Below are positions 33,815-43,565 of a DNA stretch of 64,000 nt, in pieces. This DNA comes from Symbiodinium natans (taxonomy: Eukaryota; Sar; Dinophyceae; Suessiales; Symbiodiniaceae): positions 833,001 to 897,000 of the forward strand of contig CAJNDS010000602.1 of the NCBI GenBank assembly GCA_905221605.1, read 5' to 3'. Below the pieces are notes generated by a model. The model was given only the letters and a program-made list of their open reading frames with translations, was not told the origin of the DNA and searched no databases. Position 1 is the first letter of the stretch; each line of letters begins with the position of its first letter. The translations under genes were made by a program, and so were the position numbers.

Positions 33815-33927
33815 GAGATTGCGATGAACACCAGCTGCTCCGCATTTTGCTCTCCAGGCTTTACTTTGAAAGGTCCAGTACAACATTGGAGTTGTACTGG
33901 GCCGGACAGCCACTTTTCTGCCGTTAG
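33815..33927 (+). CDS. Sushi-array protein: module 16 middle
   Basis: After GTTGACCAG|G the frame reads EIAMNTSCSAFCSPGFTLKG and then PVQHWSCTGPDSHFSAV, a clear C-x3-C-x2-GF...C segment. It ends in phase 2 at GTACAC. It joins in frame with the exon ending at 33415. Confidence 0.65.
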
Positions 33928-33980
33928 GTACACGATGGTATGCGCAGCCGTGCAGCAATTGCAATGAGCATGGCATGGAG

Positions 33981-34090
33981 CATATCTCGCGAATGCGAAG
34001 GTGAACTGCCAGCCTTGTACGGCAGCGACCAGGAACCGGCTTGTCAATGGCCATGATCGCACATTCTTTGTGCGATGCAATACTGGATAG
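33981..34090 (+). CDS. Sushi-array protein: module 16/17 boundary fragment
   Basis: A short frame reads ANAKVNCQPCTAATRNRLVN and then GHDRTFFVRCNTG before TAG. The closing pair CQPC fits a module end. The acceptor phase does not match the preceding exon, so the edges are approximate. Confidence 0.4.
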
Positions 34091-34104
34091 GCTAGTTTAT
34101 GTAG

Positions 34105-34185
34105 GTGGTGCCGAGCATTCGAGCCGCGAGTCGCGCCTGTCGAGGAGGTTACACTGCGGGGACATTTTCCTGTAGCTTGCATGCA
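34105..34185 (+). CDS. Sushi-array protein: module 17 fragment
   Basis: After GTTTATGTAG|G the frame reads VVPSIRAASRACRGGYTAGT and then FSCSLHA, ending on a whole codon at GTCGTA. C-x2-GY...F-x-C is the module core. Confidence 0.5.
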
Positions 34186-34271
34186 GTCGTATGGCACCGG
34201 AGCTTCCAAGCAACATCCTTGCAATTTCGTTCATGTCAAAGCAATCATTGCACAAGTCTCAAGTTGTCAAG

Positions 34272-34340
34272 GCTTGCTCGCCAAACACGTGCGCCTACAA
34301 CATCCCTTGGGAGATCGCATATGACCACAACTGTTCGGCA
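34272..34340 (+). CDS. Sushi-array protein: start of module 18
   Basis: After AGTTGTCAAG|G the frame reads ACSPNTCAYNIPWEIAYDHN and then CSA, followed by GTACCG on a whole codon. YDHNC is shared word for word with module 14 (STMYDHNCVALPVG), which supports homology between modules. The rest of this module was not found. Confidence 0.6.
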
Positions 34341-36740
34341 GTACCGATTCATGGCCTCATAGGGTCACAGGCTCATATGAGTCATATGGGGTCTGGGTAA
34401 TTATGTCTGTGCAGTCGACATCTCTGGAAATCGGCATGTGCTGTCGACATTCCTTTTTTTGTTAAAGCTGACCCCAAACCCAGCCTAAGCTTTATGGCTT
34501 TGAAGATCTTTGAAGCTTTTTGCAGCTTCAGGTTAATTCAAGATTCCCAGGTGCTAGCGGCTTTCTGACCGGCCTCTGCTTCCCATCATAGGTTCATGTA
34601 GGTTCGTATATTGTCCACGGTCTTTCTTCTTGTGTGTGTCTCAGCTATAAACGCTTGAGGGCGTCGGAGCTTCTGGAGCAACAATATCGAGAGTACACTT
34701 CCGCCCGAAAGAATCGCGAAGCAAGCGTAAGGCAGAAGCAACGGGGGGTTTCATGTCGTGCAGAAGCACATCTGCATGCGTTATGTATCGTTATGTTTGC
34801 GCACCAGGTTTGCGCTTCACTGGATGCGAGCTCTCGCCTTTCCCGCATCTCGAAGGTTTCTCCCACGAACTGCATTGCTCATGACGCGATGGGTATCCCG
34901 TTGAGGCGTTTTACTCACTTCACCCACACACAACACCCCCGCAACGCCGCCTTCTCAAACAAGCCACTCACGCCTCTGTCACGACCCCATCACCGCCTCA
35001 ATGCTGGCCAGCCCCCCCCCCCCCCCCGCTTCGTGCCTATTTGCGGCATCGCGGCCCCGTCACACCCCTCGTCACGCACGCCCCCCATCATGCCCCAATC
35101 ACGGCACCTTCGTGCCTATATATCTTATATATCTCAACAAGAGCTCAACATCCGAGATGCTTTTGGCAAAAGCCAGTACGTAAGCAAAGCGAGTGAGCCA
35201 ATGAGGAAGAGAGCGAGGAGAGGGAACACCTTTCCTCCCACGGTTCCAAGAAATGAGCCCTTGGGGAACGGCCTCGGGATTTGGACCAGAAGAAGTTTGG
35301 AAAATTCGGATTCTTGGGTGTTGTGTGCTGGTTGTTTACCTCAGAAGCAATGTCCCAAAGCGCTGGAGGGATGCATGCTCCGATTACTTCTAGGTACTGC
35401 TCCCATAAGCTACCGCAACAAGGACTGGTTCCTTCTGCCTGGCTGCTTGCCGTGGAGAGAGCAACAGCAGCATACTTCGTTGCTTCGAAGATGGCGCGCT
35501 GCTAGGCGACATGCCTCTTTGCCACAAGGTGCAGCGTTGGGGAAACAGGGGCAAGTTAAGCAGGGAACGGCACGCCGACATTCCATTATGTCCCTTCTAC
35601 AGATCGAAAGAGATAGGTTTTCAGGTGAGCTCAAGGTTGGAACGCTTCACATGGTTTTGACTTCACTCTTCAAACCAGCCTGGCGCATCTCAAAAACCAA
35701 TCTCAAGGCCAAACCTTTACACAGCCGCAATGTCAATGCATCCTTTCTGCATCGTGTGCTGCCATGTCGAGGCCAGATTGTTTCAATCTGCCACAATTTG
35801 TCAACAGGATCGGTGAAGCGTAAAGGGACTAAATGAGTCGGCAAGACGACCTTGACTACATTTGACTACCACAACTCTGGCGGCACGTGCAAATGGCTGG
35901 CCAGGCTTCTGATCTCCCCAGCATCGCGTGAGTGCACATGTCGAATCATGTCGAATCATGTCGAATCGTGTCGAATCATGTCGAATCTCATGCGAGTCTC
36001 CAGCAGTTTCGACCTAAACTAAAAACTCCCGAGGATGCCACCAGGTATGGCCAGGTGATTTAGGAGCCTGAAATAAGTGCAGAGCGACAGTGCAGAAACC
36101 TCAACAAAAACTGCAGCATGCTGTAGCATCATGTATCTTGCAGGGTGGATGCAAGGACTCAGGACCATTCCAGAGTCCAGGGAAATATGATGCGGCACAT
36201 GAGCATTCGCAGACTACACGTTCAGCTGGACAGGAGGATCATAGGAGAAGACTCAGTGAGAGGGGTGCAGGCTTGGGAGGGAAGCTGGTCACAAGCTGGA
36301 CGTCAGGTTTCACCGGCGTCCTAGTCACACTACGGATATTCGTGTTCTATTTGCTGCATGGCTCATGTAGGTTCATGTCGTAACGCAGGGTGATCTGCTG
36401 CGAAGCTTGCATTGCAGAGCCAGGTGCAGAGCTCGAGTGGAACCACCACCACGTCAATGCATACAGCCAGCCCCCAAGATGTCTGTCACACCTGAAGCCA
36501 TTGTTGAGAGCAGCACAACTGGGTGCCGAGCCGAGACGACGAGCACGCAGTTCAACGTTCTTACAGGAATGCTGGTGGTCCAAGCGCATCTCTGCAGCAA
36601 AATATCTGTCCAGCAGTCCTGTGCTGTGACCTGGTGTGCTTGTCACTACCAAAACACGTCGATATTAGGTTTCAACCCCTTGTGCATGTTAGGAAGAGCG
36701 ACATCTCAAGCGCAACAAATGTTGCTTTAGGCAATTTTAG
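34341..36740. other. Presumed intronic or unassigned; one long chance-like frame
   Basis: A 400-codon + frame (34634-35836) is present but shows no domain, is very basic, and runs through a 17-base C homopolymer. I do not call it a gene. A 10-base repeat (CATGTCGAAT, five copies) lies at 35937-35990. At about 36478-36565 a Ser/Thr-rich frame (PEAIVESSTTGCRAETTSTQ) may be a linker exon of the gene continuing at 36741. Confidence 0.45.
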
Positions 36741-36928
36741 GCATGGGTTCTCAGTTCTCAGCCAAGGAGTTCTCTGAGCAGCATGGCGGATCCAGAGGTC
36801 CGAGCAGGAGCGCGTTCGTGTTTGCATTGTTGGTGCATTGTCCAATATCCAAGGTGCAATGCAGCTCCAACATATCCAACAGTTCGATGCTGGCAGGTTT
36901 GATACGTGCACTGGCGCAACTTCTTCAA
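36741..36928 (+). CDS. Exon 1 of a four-exon in-phase chain, unknown domain
   Basis: After GGCAATTTTAG|G (phase 1) the frame reads MGSQFSAKEFSEQHGGSRGP, later CSSNISNSSMLAGLIRALAQ and LLQ, and ends on a whole codon at GTAGGC. The four exons from here to 37825 join without any frame change. The product is helical and may be the part of the sushi protein nearer the membrane, which is inferred from order, strand and lack of a stop between them. The family is not recognised. Confidence 0.5.
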
Positions 36929-37103
36929 GTAGGCCCCGAAGTCCTGGAGCTGGCAGTCGAGCCGATTCAGGCGGCATTCCGTGTATGACGGGGCAAATTC
37001 GCCAGTCATGTAGCATGCTGTCGCTCAGGTTTGTTCTGGCTTCGTAGACGTGGATTGCGCGTGTAGCAACATGCTGCAAACATGTCCTTGACTGGCGCTG
37101 CAG

Positions 37104-37241
37104 ATTGGTGCTGAGGGCAGTGCTGACCAAGCCGAACTTCATTTCAGTTCAGCGGAGAGTTTGACCGCAATGCAGCTGGACGAACTCCAGCGCAAGTCGT
37201 TTGCGGAGGCACAGCTGGATATGATGCGGTTGCGTAACCAT
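37104..37241 (+). CDS. Exon 2 of the in-phase chain, helical
   Basis: After CTGGCGCTGCAG a frame of 46 codons reads IGAEGSADQAELHFSSAESL, then TAMQLDELQRKSFAEAQLDM, to a GTGCCG donor. Small and acidic residues followed by a regular heptad-like pattern suggest a coiled coil. It is phase 0 at both ends. Confidence 0.5.
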
Positions 37242-37464
37242 GTGCCGCTTTGTCATCTTGTCTGGCAGTCAGGTCAGAGATGCCATTGCGGCGGAGCTCG
37301 TGAACACGGAGGCAGGTCTTGTAATCTGGGAAGTTGGTTGAAGTGGCTTCAATGAGTCAGAGTGCTCCCCTATCGAGACCTGGGACCGATGTGTTCCGAT
37401 GCCCGATAACTGAAGAGCTATCAATTGTTTGTTGGTTGTTTTTCAGTGTGTTGCCTCCCTCTAG

Positions 37465-37584
37465 GCTGGCATAGATGCTGTGGGTCCTCTGGTGGTGACC
37501 GTTCGCCTGCCAAATGAGACCCTGGAAGTCATCATAGCTCCGCTGGGGGCTTCACGGCCGAAAGTTGCTTTTATCACTCGCCCA
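37465..37584 (+). CDS. Exon 3 of the in-phase chain, beta-strand pattern
   Basis: The acceptor TTGCCTCCCTCTAG|G leads into exactly 40 codons: AGIDAVGPLVVTVRLPNETL, then EVIIAPLGASRPKVAFITRP, ending at GTGGGG. Alternating hydrophobic residues are typical of a beta-sandwich module. It is phase 0 at both ends, and one of the most convincing non-homology exons here. Confidence 0.6.
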
Positions 37585-37741
37585 GTGGGGCACAACTGAT
37601 AAACTGATAAACATGGGGAGAGTATGCTTGACATAAATTGCAACTTGTCAAACAAGTTGTCAGTTGTGCCCATGTTGGCTTGAATGGCCATGTCCAGAAG
37701 CTGAGGTAAGCCCTCCAGACACATTGCCGCCTCCTGGCTAG

Positions 37742-37825
37742 CCTAAGCCCATTCTCTCTGAGACCGTCTCGCTCTGTGTCTGGGCGGCCGGTTATGTCCT
37801 GGAGAAGCCAAGGTTAACAACTACG
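37742..37825 (+). CDS. Exon 4 of the in-phase chain
   Basis: After CTCCTGGCTAG the frame reads PKPILSETVSLCVWAAGYVL and then EKPRLTTT, ending at GTCAGT on a whole codon. It continues exon 3 without a frame change. Downstream exons were not found. Confidence 0.45.
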
Positions 37826-38397
37826 GTCAGTGCATCAGCAAGCCTCTTGCTGTGCTGCTGTGCTTGCGCAGGATGTTTCTGCAGATGCTTGGCTATAGCT
37901 ACTCGTACTTGTGGGTTAGCTGCTTAGCTGAGTAGCCCGCAAAGACCGGTCGGATCTCTGAGACATGTGCCCGCCTGCTTCCATATTGGAAATCGGTATA
38001 ACATCCCGTTTGTAGTTCATTGTAGTTATTCTTGTTTGAAGGCTTTTTCCGGAATCTCGTGAATCCCCCTGCCATCAGAGTTCGGTTTGAAAACGCGAGG
38101 ATGTTCGGTAAGGATCTACCCTCCCGAGCACACGCTGGTCGCAACAACGCTGCAACAACCTCGCAATTTGCCTGTAATTAGGCGGCTGCGGGCTGCGGGG
38201 TCCGAACACACAGAATGGGAGGCGAATCAGTGCGCCGTTGCAAATCCAGTTTTGAGAAGCAATCCCTCAACCAGCCCACAGTGCCACCCAGCACGAAAAC
38301 AACGTATGGACCCTCGAAAGCTCCATGAATCACCACGAAAAGTCACAAAAGCCGCCTGCAAGTCTCAGTGCCGCATCCTAATCATTTGTTTCTTTTT
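37826..38397. other. No supported gene
   Basis: A Cys-rich frame follows the previous donor but fits no module. Nothing else stands out. Confidence 0.4.
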
Positions 38398-38856
38398 TCC
38401 CCACCCTCGGTGTGGGGTTGTTAGAATTTAAGCTCAACTCTTCTCGCCCGGTCTACTTCTTGTCGCCCGGTCTATTCGTGGCTCAACCCACCAACCCCAG
38501 AGTGTCCTTGGAGTGCCCGAGTGTGCCTGGGGTGCCCAATCCCAGACTGTCTCTAGCGTGCCCAACCCCAAAGTGCTCCTGGAGTGCCGAACCGCAGGAA
38601 TGCCCAACCCCAGAGTCTCCTGGAGAACCCAAAGTCTCCCTAAAGTGCCCTGAGTCTCCTAGTGGAGTGCCCAACCCCAGAGTCTCCTCAGAGTGCCCAA
38701 CCCCAAATGAGTGCCCAACCCCAGCGTCTCCTGGAGTGTTGGAGTGCCCCGAATCTTCCTGGAGTGCCCAACCCCAGACTCTCCCTGGAGTGCCCAACCC
38801 CAGAGTCTCTTCAGGGTGCCCAACCCCAGAGCATCTCTACCCAGAGAGGGTGGGGA
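38398..38856. repeat. 26-bp minisatellite element, copy A
   Basis: The segment starts TCCCCACCCTCGGTGTGGGG and ends GAGAGGGTGGGGA, so its first and last 11 bases are inverted copies of each other. The interior repeats GGAGTGCCCAACCCCAGAGT plus CTCCCT about 12 times with variants. The boundaries and the sequence just inside them recur in copy B at 42121. The 163-codon Pro/Ser/Gln-rich frame across it is a repeat product. Confidence 0.8.
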
Positions 38857-41800
38857 TGGTCGAAGTAAAACTGTTTGTGTGTGTGTGTGTGCGCGCTTCG
38901 TAGGTGAAGCGGTTCTCATTGGGCATCAGGGTGTTCAGGGCGTCGTTGTCCAACTCACATCCGATGACATCCGATGACGTCAGTGACCGTCAGTGGTCAC
39001 CGTGTCCGGGCTGGAGTGGAATAGGGGCAATCCTCGCTCACAGCTGCATGCGCCGGCCCCGAACGGTGGATGAAGCGGCAGCATCCGCCCAGGAAAGATC
39101 AAGAAGTATAGTGGAACAAAGACGGCCCATCAACTCGGAGTGCGTGACCAGTTGCAGAAACCCTAGGACTGGTGCGCAGAGTGCGCTGTACCGGGAGGAG
39201 TGGGTTGCAGGACATATCATGAAGTCCACTGTATGCCAGAAGGGTCGTCCTAGTTGCCCGTCTCCGAGTCTGAAAGCGGTTCCGGCACCCCACGCGCTGA
39301 CGTATTGACACCGATCGTGCATTCTGACAACGCTGTTCTCAGTAAAAGTGTTGTCAGCCAACTGCGAACCACAACTTGCTCACAACCACTGGGGCGCACT
39401 GGAGCAGAGGCCCGGCCAGCGCAACGGCCATCTCGACTCAGCTTAACGCAGCCTTTTTGAGCTTTCTCTTTTGAAAATGCTCAATCTGAGCCTCCAAATT
39501 TCGCTAGCCGCTAGTCACATCATGGCTGGGTCTGCGTGGCAGTATGCTGGCATCTGGCATGCAATGCCAAAGCTTGTCAAACGTTCTGATGTTCCAAGGA
39601 CAACGAATGCGCCAGGCACGGTCTCTGCCATTGCACTTGATCTCGGTCAGAAACAACATCCACTCCGAATGAAACATTCGAGACGTGCTCGCACTGCTGG
39701 TCAAACTCATGCCGATGCTGTAAGCCTTTGTCATACACCATCTACCTTTGAGCGAGAGCGATGATGTTGTGCAGGTCGCGGAGGGCAGCGGCTGCTCTTG
39801 TTTGTGTGCTGGTGTTCCGTGGCGGCAAGTACTGACCAGACACTTTCGAAGCTATTCTGGATCTATGAGTATGCGAAGCAACATGAAGGAACGCAAGAAT
39901 CAAAAGGTCTGGATTGTCCAGATCTTCAGGGACTGGTGTCAGCCCAGAAGTCAAGCATCCGATATCTGGTTCAGTGACTTTCAGTGGCTAGTAAAGTCCC
40001 GGCCAGGCTTCCGATGATCATGCCGCCTCGTCAGAAGTAGCCAGTGATATGCAGACATCTGTTGGTGAGGCAGGCTATCGTTGGTGAACTTGCCAAGTCC
40101 TTCTTCTCACAGTAGGTATGTCAGGTTGCAGAACAGCTGTAAGATGCTGTAACTAGGCATAACTAGGCCTAGTTGTCCGGTTTGATCCGGTTTGATTTGG
40201 TTGCCCATTCAAACTCGTTGATCCGTCGAGCGTCGAGAGTTTCCGGGCCCTGGCCTGGCACGCTGCGCAAAACTGGCCCTAAATTGCCTCAAAGCTCAAT
40301 CTCAGAGTTCGAGCATGAGCATGTGCCAACAGTTGTACGGGGTGGTCTGGTGGCCACTACGCATGGAAGCTGTACGCTGTTTCCCAACGCTTGACTGTGG
40401 GGTGCAAAGGCCACCCACATGAAGGGAGACAAAGGGAGACAAAGGGAGACAAGACGCCCAGGAACCCGGCAAAGGCGACCCGCATTAAGGGACACAAAGG
40501 GAGGCCCACACCTGCATGAAGGGAGACCAAGGGAGACAAAGGCAGACAAGACGCCCAGGAACCGGCAAAGGCCAAAGGGAGACAAAGGGAAACAAAGGAA
40601 CACAAGACGCTCAGGAAGCCGGCAAAGACCACCCACATAAAGGGGACAAAGGGAGACAAAGGGAGACAAGAAGCCCAGCAACCCGGCAAAGGCCACCCAC
40701 ATGAAGGGAGACAAAGGGAGGCAAAGGGTCACGGGTTTCCTGGAGAGAGCAGGCTGTCAAAAGTCTGTGTGCGCTTTTGCCTGCCCACAGGCGACATCGG
40801 ACAGCTGGGACTGGGAAGATGAAGGCAGCACATGGAGTGGTTTGTGAGCTACTTGCTTCTTCGACTCGATCTGAAGTATACTAAGAAAGGCACAAGCATC
40901 GGCTGGGCTGCATTGAATAACGCCCTTTCGAGTTGGTTCACTTGGCACGCTCTGTGTTTTTGGGCGCATCTTGTGGCTGCTGACTGCGTCGTTCTGCCTC
41001 AAGCTCTATCAAGATAAACGCAGCTCACTGGAACAGGTGTCACGCGCACACTACCTCCAAGTCGAGAGGTGACTGCAGGCACCTCCACGTATTCAGCCCG
41101 GCAGGTGTGGCAGTTCTAAGATGTTCTACATGAGTCCGATCATAAGTTCCAAACAGTTCCTGCATGTTCCTGTGTGTTCCTGCAGCATGCCGGCTTGAGT
41201 TTGGGAGACGGAAGACGGATGGGGACATGGATACGGCATGTGCTGAGCAACCAACGACTGCTGCCAGCCATGATTGGGCTCCATCACCTTTACTCATACT
41301 GCTAGATTCTAACTAGATATGATAGTGTCCTTGCTAAAAGGCTGTTAAACCCATTTGCAAACCCTGTCACCCCAGAGCCGCTTGAGAGCAAGTTCGCCGA
41401 GAGGTGTGGCTTTACCAAAAATTTTTTCGGGGATCCTGAGTTGTTGTGTGAAAAACACCCCGTCTGCACGGCCAGCCTTCCCATTCTGCGCATAGCTCCA
41501 GAATGGTTGAAAAGAGCGGTTTCCAGGCCGATTGGAACCAGTGTAAGTTTCAACTTTAACGAAACCTAGCTGACGGTGGTTCCACGGGACTTGCGCGAGT
41601 GCATCGATTCCAACAGCAGTCTCCCGGGACTTGCTCGGCGATCCAGTGACCCGGACTTTGCATGCCCCATGCCCTCATGCCCCAAAAAGACTTCTTTAGA
41701 CCGCAATTCAAAAACCCTAAGCGCTACTCTGTTTTCTGACTGGCAGACATGAATTCACATCCCGCCCTGTTGAACGAAGCGTGCAATGATTGGAGGTATC

Positions 41801-42120
41801 TCTTCATTGGTCATGTCCGCTGCGGGGTCAGGACAAGCTGCCGAACCCTCACGCTTGCAGCAGTATTAAATACGGCCTTCTCACATCAGTTCCGTGAATT
41901 TGCAGGATGTCCAACACGTAGCCCTACCACCAAAGATCTGCGAGACACAGCAAGCAACTGCTACTCAGCTGAGATTAAAGTTTGTTTTGAGTCTTCTGAT
42001 TGTGCTGCCTTGCAAGTCTTCCAGCATGCTCTTCGACTCTTGCCTAGATGACACTGGGCTGGGAGTGCTACATGGAGAACACGCTGAGGCACCAGCCGAG
42101 TCTGTGTACTGCTTGATTTT
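38857..42120. other. Gene-poor; minisatellite at 40415-40735
   Basis: The block at 40415-40735 repeats AAGGGAGACAAAGGGAGACA with an interleaved GACGCCCAGGAACCCGGCAA unit about four times. Possible coding pieces are 40832-41014 (EWFVSYLLLRLDLKYTKKG, hydrophobic) and 41909-42051 (PTTKDLRDTASNCYSAEIKV after TTTGCAG|G). Both are unassigned. Confidence 0.4.
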
Positions 42121-42550
42121 TCCCCACCCTCAGTGTGGGGTTGCTAGATTTTAAATTCAACTCTTCTCCTCGCCCGGAACTCTTCTCCTCGCCCGGTCTA
42201 CTCCTCGCGCATCCCCGGAGTGCCCAACCCCAAACTGTCCCTGGAGTGCCCAACTTTAGAGTGTCCCTGTCCCTGGAGTGCCCAACCCCAGAGTCTCCCT
42301 GGAGTGCCCAACCCCAGTGGAGTGCCCAGAGTCTCCCTGGACCAGAGTCTCCCTAGAGTGCCCAACCCCAGAGTTTATCTGGATTCCCAAACTCCAATGT
42401 GCCCGAATTGCCCAACCCCGGGTGTCCCCGGAGTGCCCAGCCCCAGAGTCTCCCTGGAGTGCCCAACCCCACTCTCCCGGAGTGCCCAGTGCCCAAGCCC
42501 AGAGTGTCCCCGGAGTGCCCCGCCCCAGTCTCTACCAGAGAGGGTGGGGA
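42121..42550. repeat. 26-bp minisatellite element, copy B
   Basis: The same start (TCCCCACCCTCAGTGTGGGG) and the same end (GAGAGGGTGGGGA) as copy A, in the same orientation, about 3.7 kb away. The right flank TTCGAAGTAAAAGTATTTG also matches copy A (GTCGAAGTAAAACTGTTTG). The similarity therefore extends a little past the inverted ends. The interior carries the same 26-bp unit with a different copy number. Confidence 0.8.
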
Positions 42551-43407
42551 TGTTCGAAGTAAAAGTATTTGTTTTTTTTTTGCTATGTGCCATGTGCAAT
42601 CGTCTGCGGGCTGCCAGCCTACCTTTCATTACCAGGGCTCTTGGGTGATGTGAACTTCTGTGGTTCTTTTTGCATGCACGGGCAGCCCGCCTGGATGGTG
42701 TGCACCCCCCAAAACACTCGTAAGCTGTTGGCGTGCATGCCAGTAAGGTGCTCCAAGAGGGCACTGGCCAAGTCTCGAAAGAGCATCTCTCAAAGGATGA
42801 AACCTGCACGACGGGCATTGTGACTCAGCTACACTCCCCTCCATGTGCTGATCGCGAGATCGGGTTCAGGATGATTGAGCTTGTACAAACGCCGAAGTCA
42901 CAAAGAGCATGAGGACTCCCGAGTACTCTTTAGGATTTTCTAGCACCCTTCAGCACTCTTTAGTACTCTGTAGTACTCTTTCGGTTTCACTAGAAACTAA
43001 CTTCAGTCATGTCATGTCACGTCCACCACCCTCCTTCTGCGGTGCAGGATGCAAATGCAACAGCCCAGAAGCTCGAGGCCATTGGGGACAACATTGAGGG
43101 ATGCGGAGGGCATCCTTGACTAGATTGGTTCCTGGAGCATCTTCGTTTTGGCCATGTTGTGCACGCATCTCAAAGTGTCAAAGTGGTCGTTTCGATTGAA
43201 GGGGGTTGCAAAGAGATGAGCGCGATGAGCGCAGAAGGTGGAATCCCATACAAGTGCCACGCCCAATGCAGGCATTGGTGCACGGCGTGGGTTTTGAGGA
43301 GCCTTTGGTTGAGAGGCTTGCAGATGCAGGCGGGAGTCCCGTGACATGGGTGCAAGTGACTTAAGTGAGAACCAGACACCTCCAGACACTGAGGCATCTA
43401 CTTGCAG
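42551..43407. other. No supported gene
   Basis: It contains a short ACTCTTTAGTACTCTGTAGT-type 10-base repeat at about 42918-42986. No splice-bounded coding frame was found. Confidence 0.4.
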
Positions 43408-43565
43408 GAATGGGAAGAGCGGGATGGCGATGATGGCGAAGATTGGACCCCAGAGTGCCGTTTGGCACTTGAAGATGTCGGAGTGTACTATGATGAAGAG
43501 GCGCTCAGGCTCCAAACTGTCGAGTACACGGCAGTGCTGCATTCTGCTACCCTGTCCCTGCCAGG
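43408..43565 (+). CDS. Exon candidate, acidic unknown protein, possible GC donor
   Basis: The acceptor CATCTACTTGCAG|G opens a frame reading EWEERDGDDGEDWTPECRLA, then LEDVGVYYDEEALRLQTVEY and HSATLSLP. It can end at CCAG|GCAAGC, the usual form of a GC donor, or at TGA 43573. The acidic, non-repetitive composition makes it stronger than the overlapping basic frame. The family is not recognised. Confidence 0.5.

Noticed and set aside
34634-35836. 400-codon open frame on +, the longest continuous frame outside the sushi exon
   Set aside because: Very basic, no domain or membrane pattern, runs through a C homopolymer giving poly-Pro, and sits between sushi fragments and the next exon chain where an intron is expected. 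Could be reconsidered if transcribed.
38412-38903. 163-codon Pro/Ser/Gln-rich frame
   Set aside because: It is a 26-bp minisatellite read in frame. Copy B gives similar frames with different breaks, and there is no splice context.
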